Source: Bacteroides sp. CAG:443
GTDB taxonomy: Bacteria; Bacteroidota; Bacteroidia; Bacteroidales; Bacteroidaceae
Assembly (NCBI GenBank): GCA_000432735.1
Contig: FR887827.1
Span: 1 to 17,641 of the forward strand
Direction: 5' to 3'
Length of the DNA stretch: 17,641 nucleotides
Shown here: in pieces, positions 15,477 through 17,641 of the stretch
How the letters are laid out: each line of letters starts with the position of its first letter
Position numbering within the stretch: the stretch's first letter is position 1
Notes under the pieces: generated by a model
Seen by the model: only the letters and a program-made list of their open reading frames with translations
Told to the model about the DNA's origin: nothing
Database searches by the model: none
Program-made: the position numbers and the translations under genes

Positions 15477-16904
15477 TTAGTTCTTTCCCAATATCTGCAG
15501 ATTTGCTTTTGCTTCCGTTACTCCTCCTTGTAAAGCCTGTTCAAACAAGAGCTGAGCTTCATCGTAGCGGTGTTGTAGTAATAAAGCTACACCTCGGGCG
15601 TTGGCCGCCTGCGGGGTGTTGCCCGATTTGGCGAGATAAGGTTTAGCCTGTTCCGTCAGTCCTTGCTCCAAGAGGGCACAAGCAGCATTGAGGTTGGCTA
15701 CTTCGCTATCGGGGTACAAACGTACAGCTACATCGAATACATACTTGAAATCGTCGCTGCCGGGCTGGTAGGTCTGTGCTACGGCAAACATCTCGTTGAG
15801 GCTGAGATTTTGCGGACGCGTATGAATGAGCTGTTTCGCTTCGTCCACATTGAATCCTCTAATCACATAATCTATGCGATAATCGGAATGACGTAAGGCA
15901 GGGTAGCAGTCTTCCAATAGGGTACGATATGACTGAGGATAGCGTGCACGTATCTGGCGTTCCTTGACGTCGATATCTTCATTACTGTCTATCAGTTGTA
16001 TAATCTCTTCTTTGTCCGGAAGGTTGCTTGTCTCAACGTACTTGCGGAAACCTTGCCAGTCTTCGGGCTCGAAGGCTATATTAAATAATGTGTCGGCCAG
16101 CGCATAACGGTCAATGAGGTATTGCTTTAAAGCGTTGGTACGTCCTTCTGCCAGTCGGGCATTGGAGCTATAACTGCCTTCGGGAGAAGCATAACCTTTG
16201 ATGTGTATCTGTACGATACGTACATCGTTGTCGGAACGTACACTATCTATCGTGGCACATATTTTTGCCAGTTCCTCAGGATTGCGGCGGTAGTCTGGAT
16301 TAATTTCGGTCTTGTTGACCGGAAAATCCAGATAGGCATGACCGCTGAGCTGACGGCTTTTTACAGTTTCTACTTTTGGCGTAAGATAGGCGAGGGCAGG
16401 ATGCCAGGCTATATCTGCTACAGCAAGGGGGTGTTGCTTCATATTGATGACCTGTCCACATCCACATTCGTCTTCTCCCAAATAGAGTGAAGCGTTTTCC
16501 ATCCATGGCTCATAAGGCAGACTGATTGCATAAGGAAGCTGTCGCTGTATGTCTTTACCTGTTTTTATTACACGGTAAGGCTTTTCAGCATAGGATAGTA
16601 AGTCGTTGCGTAAATAATATAAGTAGCGTCTGCGTCCCATAACTTCAACAGCAGGGAGCCATTGGTCGCCACCATCTCCTTTGAAGAAGGGCTGTAACAC
16701 CAATGAACGGTTGGAACGTAGCTGGAGATTGTCAAAATTAAAATCGAAGGCGATACGGACACTGTCGCGTACCCGATTTATCTGTACATGATTTATACTG
16801 ACACCACTTTGGGAGGGTTGTGTCTGTGTAAAAGCTGTAGCAGGTAATAGAAACGAAGCGCCGAAAACTAAATAAGGCAATATATAGCAAGCTTTTCTTT
16901 TCAT
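15477..16904 (-). CDS. Periplasmic OmpA-like protein with TPR-like repeats (DUF3868-like)
   Basis: The start at 16902-16904 is preferred over the in-frame ATG at 16934. It has an AAAGGAG sequence 9 bases before it, begins a clear signal peptide (MKRKACYILPYLVFGASF...ATAFTQ), and avoids overlap with the preceding gene. The product is 475 residues. The N-terminal part (about 30-180) resembles the DUF3868 region of Bacteroidales OmpA-like proteins and has a CxC at Cys147/Cys149 (DECGCGQ). An OmpA-like peptidoglycan-binding domain spans about 190-290, with IHIKGYASPEGSYSSNARLAEGRTNAL (234-259) as its core motif. The C-terminal about 100 residues (NLNAACALLEQGL, ARGVALLLQHRYDEAQLLFEQAL) are TPR-like helices. 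It probably links the pilus platform to the cell wall; that role is inferred from the domains and operon position. Confidence 0.87.
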   Translation of the reverse strand: MKRKACYILPYLVFGASFLLPATAFTQTQPSQSGVSINHVQINRVRDSVRIAFDFNFDNLQLRSNRSLVLQPFFKGDGGDQWLPAVEVMGRRRYLYYLRNDLLSYAEKPYRVIKTGKDIQRQLPYAISLPYEPWMENASLYLGEDECGCGQVINMKQHPLAVADIAWHPALAYLTPKVETVKSRQLSGHAYLDFPVNKTEINPDYRRNPEELAKICATIDSVRSDNDVRIVQIHIKGYASPEGSYSSNARLAEGRTNALKQYLIDRYALADTLFNIAFEPEDWQGFRKYVETSNLPDKEEIIQLIDSNEDIDVKERQIRARYPQSYRTLLEDCYPALRHSDYRIDYVIRGFNVDEAKQLIHTRPQNLSLNEMFAVAQTYQPGSDDFKYVFDVAVRLYPDSEVANLNAACALLEQGLTEQAKPYLAKSGNTPQAANARGVALLLQHRYDEAQLLFEQALQGGVTEAKANLQILGKN

Positions 16905-16913
16905 ACTCTCTAT

Positions 16914-16920
16914 CTCCTTT
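16914..16920 (-). promoter_or_regulatory. Shine-Dalgarno-like AAAGGAG before the DUF3868-like gene
   Basis: The minus strand reads AAAGGAG 9 bases before the ATG at 16904. It supports this start and is one of only two SD-like sites noticed in the window. Confidence 0.6.
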
Positions 16921-16923
16921 TCT

Positions 16924-17499
16924 TTAGAATACATAAATCAGATTGATTGCAGCCTTGGTCGGACCAACATAATGGTGCGGTTTATTGTCTTCCAGTTGCT
17001 CGCCGCAACGTGGACATTCGTACTTGTCTGCCCGTGTATAAATGTAACCGACCCCGATTTCAGCTTCGATACTCCAATGTCTTGCCAGTATCCAGTGGTA
17101 TCCGTATCCTATACCAACTCCAGCAAGCCATCCTTCGTAACGGTGTCCTTTTAGTTTTCCAAAGTCGGTGCCCAAGAGAGTAAAGTCTGTATCCCAATTG
17201 CTTACATTGTAGACTCCGCCCAGTAGATGTGCTCCCAGAAAGTGACCGTTGAATCGCTCACAGAACCAGTAGCGGGCTTCGGGTTGCAACAGCCAATGTT
17301 TCCACTTTTTATTTTCGCTGAAAGTCCATCCGTTATAATTGGCCGATAAGTCTAACGTCCACTTGGGAGAAAGGCCTATTTCAGCTCCTAAGTTGATGGT
17401 TGTCGAAACATCGTAAAGTAGATTTGTTTTAACCGCAACATTCTGGGCTGACAAAGATATGCCAACCATCAGAAAAAGTATGCAAATGATATTCTTCAT
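16924..17499 (-). CDS. Outer-membrane beta-barrel protein (DUF3575-like), first gene of the pilus operon
   Basis: I prefer the ATG at 17497-17499 (MKNIICILFLMVGISLSAQ, a clean signal peptide); the ATG three codons upstream (17508) is also possible. The 191-residue product shows alternating amphipathic strands such as AVKTNLLYDVSTTINLGAEIGL, WTLDLSANYNGW, HFLGAHLLGGVYNV, WLAGVGIGYGYHWIL and WSIEAEIGVGYIYTRA. It ends in Phe (INLIYVF), the typical C-terminal signature of outer-membrane barrels. A loop has ECPRCGEQ followed by PHHY, a Cys-x2-Cys and His-His arrangement that resembles a metal site or could form a disulfide. It is 19 bases upstream of the DUF3868-like gene. Its place in pilus loci suggests a role in outer-membrane assembly or anchoring, but no function is established here. 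Confidence 0.85.
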   Translation of the reverse strand: MKNIICILFLMVGISLSAQNVAVKTNLLYDVSTTINLGAEIGLSPKWTLDLSANYNGWTFSENKKWKHWLLQPEARYWFCERFNGHFLGAHLLGGVYNVSNWDTDFTLLGTDFGKLKGHRYEGWLAGVGIGYGYHWILARHWSIEAEIGVGYIYTRADKYECPRCGEQLEDNKPHHYVGPTKAAINLIYVF

Positions 17500-17554
17500 G
17501 TCCCGCATATTTTATAATGTGTATTTCTGTGTTATTTATATGTGTTTTCATAGT

Positions 17555-17577
17555 TCTGTTACTTTGCAGGTAACAGA
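17555..17577 (-). promoter_or_regulatory. Inverted repeat in the leader of the pilus operon
   Basis: Perfect 8-bp arms TCTGTTAC and GTAACAGA flank a 7-base spacer. The element starts 16 bases downstream of the -7 element (17594-17601), so it would lie in the early 5' leader RNA. It could be a repressor or activator site or an RNA hairpin. Confidence 0.6.
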
Positions 17578-17593
17578 TTAATATTTTTAAATG

Positions 17594-17601
17594 CAAAGAT
17601 A
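17594..17601 (-). promoter_or_regulatory. -7 promoter element of the pilus operon
   Basis: The minus strand reads TATCTTTG, an exact TAnnTTTG match, 85-95 bases before the first gene. Possible -33 elements are TTG at 17619-17621 (17-base spacing) and TTTG at 17626-17629 (24-base spacing), neither at the ideal 19-21 bases. Confidence 0.75.
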
Positions 17602-17641
17602 GTAAAAAGTGCTGAATTCAACTTGCAAATGCAACAGAATT

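Noticed and set aside
16905..16934. Upstream in-frame ATG of the DUF3868-like gene
   Set aside because: It overlaps the barrel gene and adds a charged leader, while the start at 16904 has both an SD-like site and a proper signal peptide.
17509..17641. Phase-variable invertible promoter, common for surface loci in Bacteroides
   Set aside because: Only one short inverted repeat with a 7-base spacer is seen. No pair of longer repeats flanks the promoter and no recombinase gene is present. The region to the right is cut off by the window, so a larger element cannot be fully excluded.
1..17641. tRNA or rRNA genes, CRISPR arrays, insertion sequences or phage attachment sites
   Set aside because: I looked for cloverleaf-like patterns, regularly spaced repeats, transposase motifs and terminal repeats and saw none.

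Overview
The window looks like a chromosomal segment of a gut Bacteroidales bacterium, probably Bacteroides or a close relative. The evidence is the gene families, the TAnnTTTG-type -7 promoter elements of the Bacteroidota sigma factor, the near absence of Shine-Dalgarno sequences, and the many Bacteroidota-style lipoproteins. The species cannot be fixed from the sequence alone.

Positions 1-4960 are core-genome-like. The 3' end of rpsR (ribosomal protein bS18) is followed by rplI (bL9) with an unusually strong Shine-Dalgarno, then a terminator. A tiny Ala/Asp/Glu-rich lipoprotein gene on the minus strand has its own promoter and terminator. Next comes mtaB (tRNA methylthiotransferase), which overlaps a family 2 glycosyltransferase by four bases, and then folD (C1-folate metabolism). 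A long bidirectional hairpin terminator at 4905-4960 separates folD from the convergent pilus operon.

Positions 5003-17641 hold one long minus-strand operon, read from right to left, for a FimA/Mfa1-type (type V) pilus. From the promoter at 17594-17601 the order is: an outer-membrane beta-barrel protein (DUF3575-like); a periplasmic protein with an OmpA-like peptidoglycan-binding domain and C-terminal TPR-like repeats (DUF3868-like); an Mfa1-family major pilin; an Mfa2/FimB-family anchor; and three progressively larger fimbrillin-like lipoproteins of 607, 883 and 945 residues. The five pilus subunits all have lipoprotein signal peptides. All except the anchor also have an Arg 29-37 residues after the lipidated Cys, placed where type V pilins are cut by an Arg-specific protease. 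The major pilin, the anchor and the first two accessory subunits share a C-terminal Trp-containing strand motif. The three accessory subunits appear to be a pilin domain plus a beta-sandwich plus, in the two largest, extra modules. The 883-residue protein ends in a C-type-lectin-like (DUF1566/Lcl_C-like) domain, which makes it the best candidate for a ligand-binding tip.

The inferred working model is as follows. The barrel and OmpA-like proteins form an outer-membrane and cell-wall platform, Mfa2 anchors the fibre, Mfa1 forms the shaft, and the three large subunits form accessory or tip structures. A hairpin after the major pilin gene may help set stoichiometry, and an inverted repeat in the leader of the operon is a candidate regulatory element. 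No maturation protease, recombinase or dedicated regulator is present in the window.
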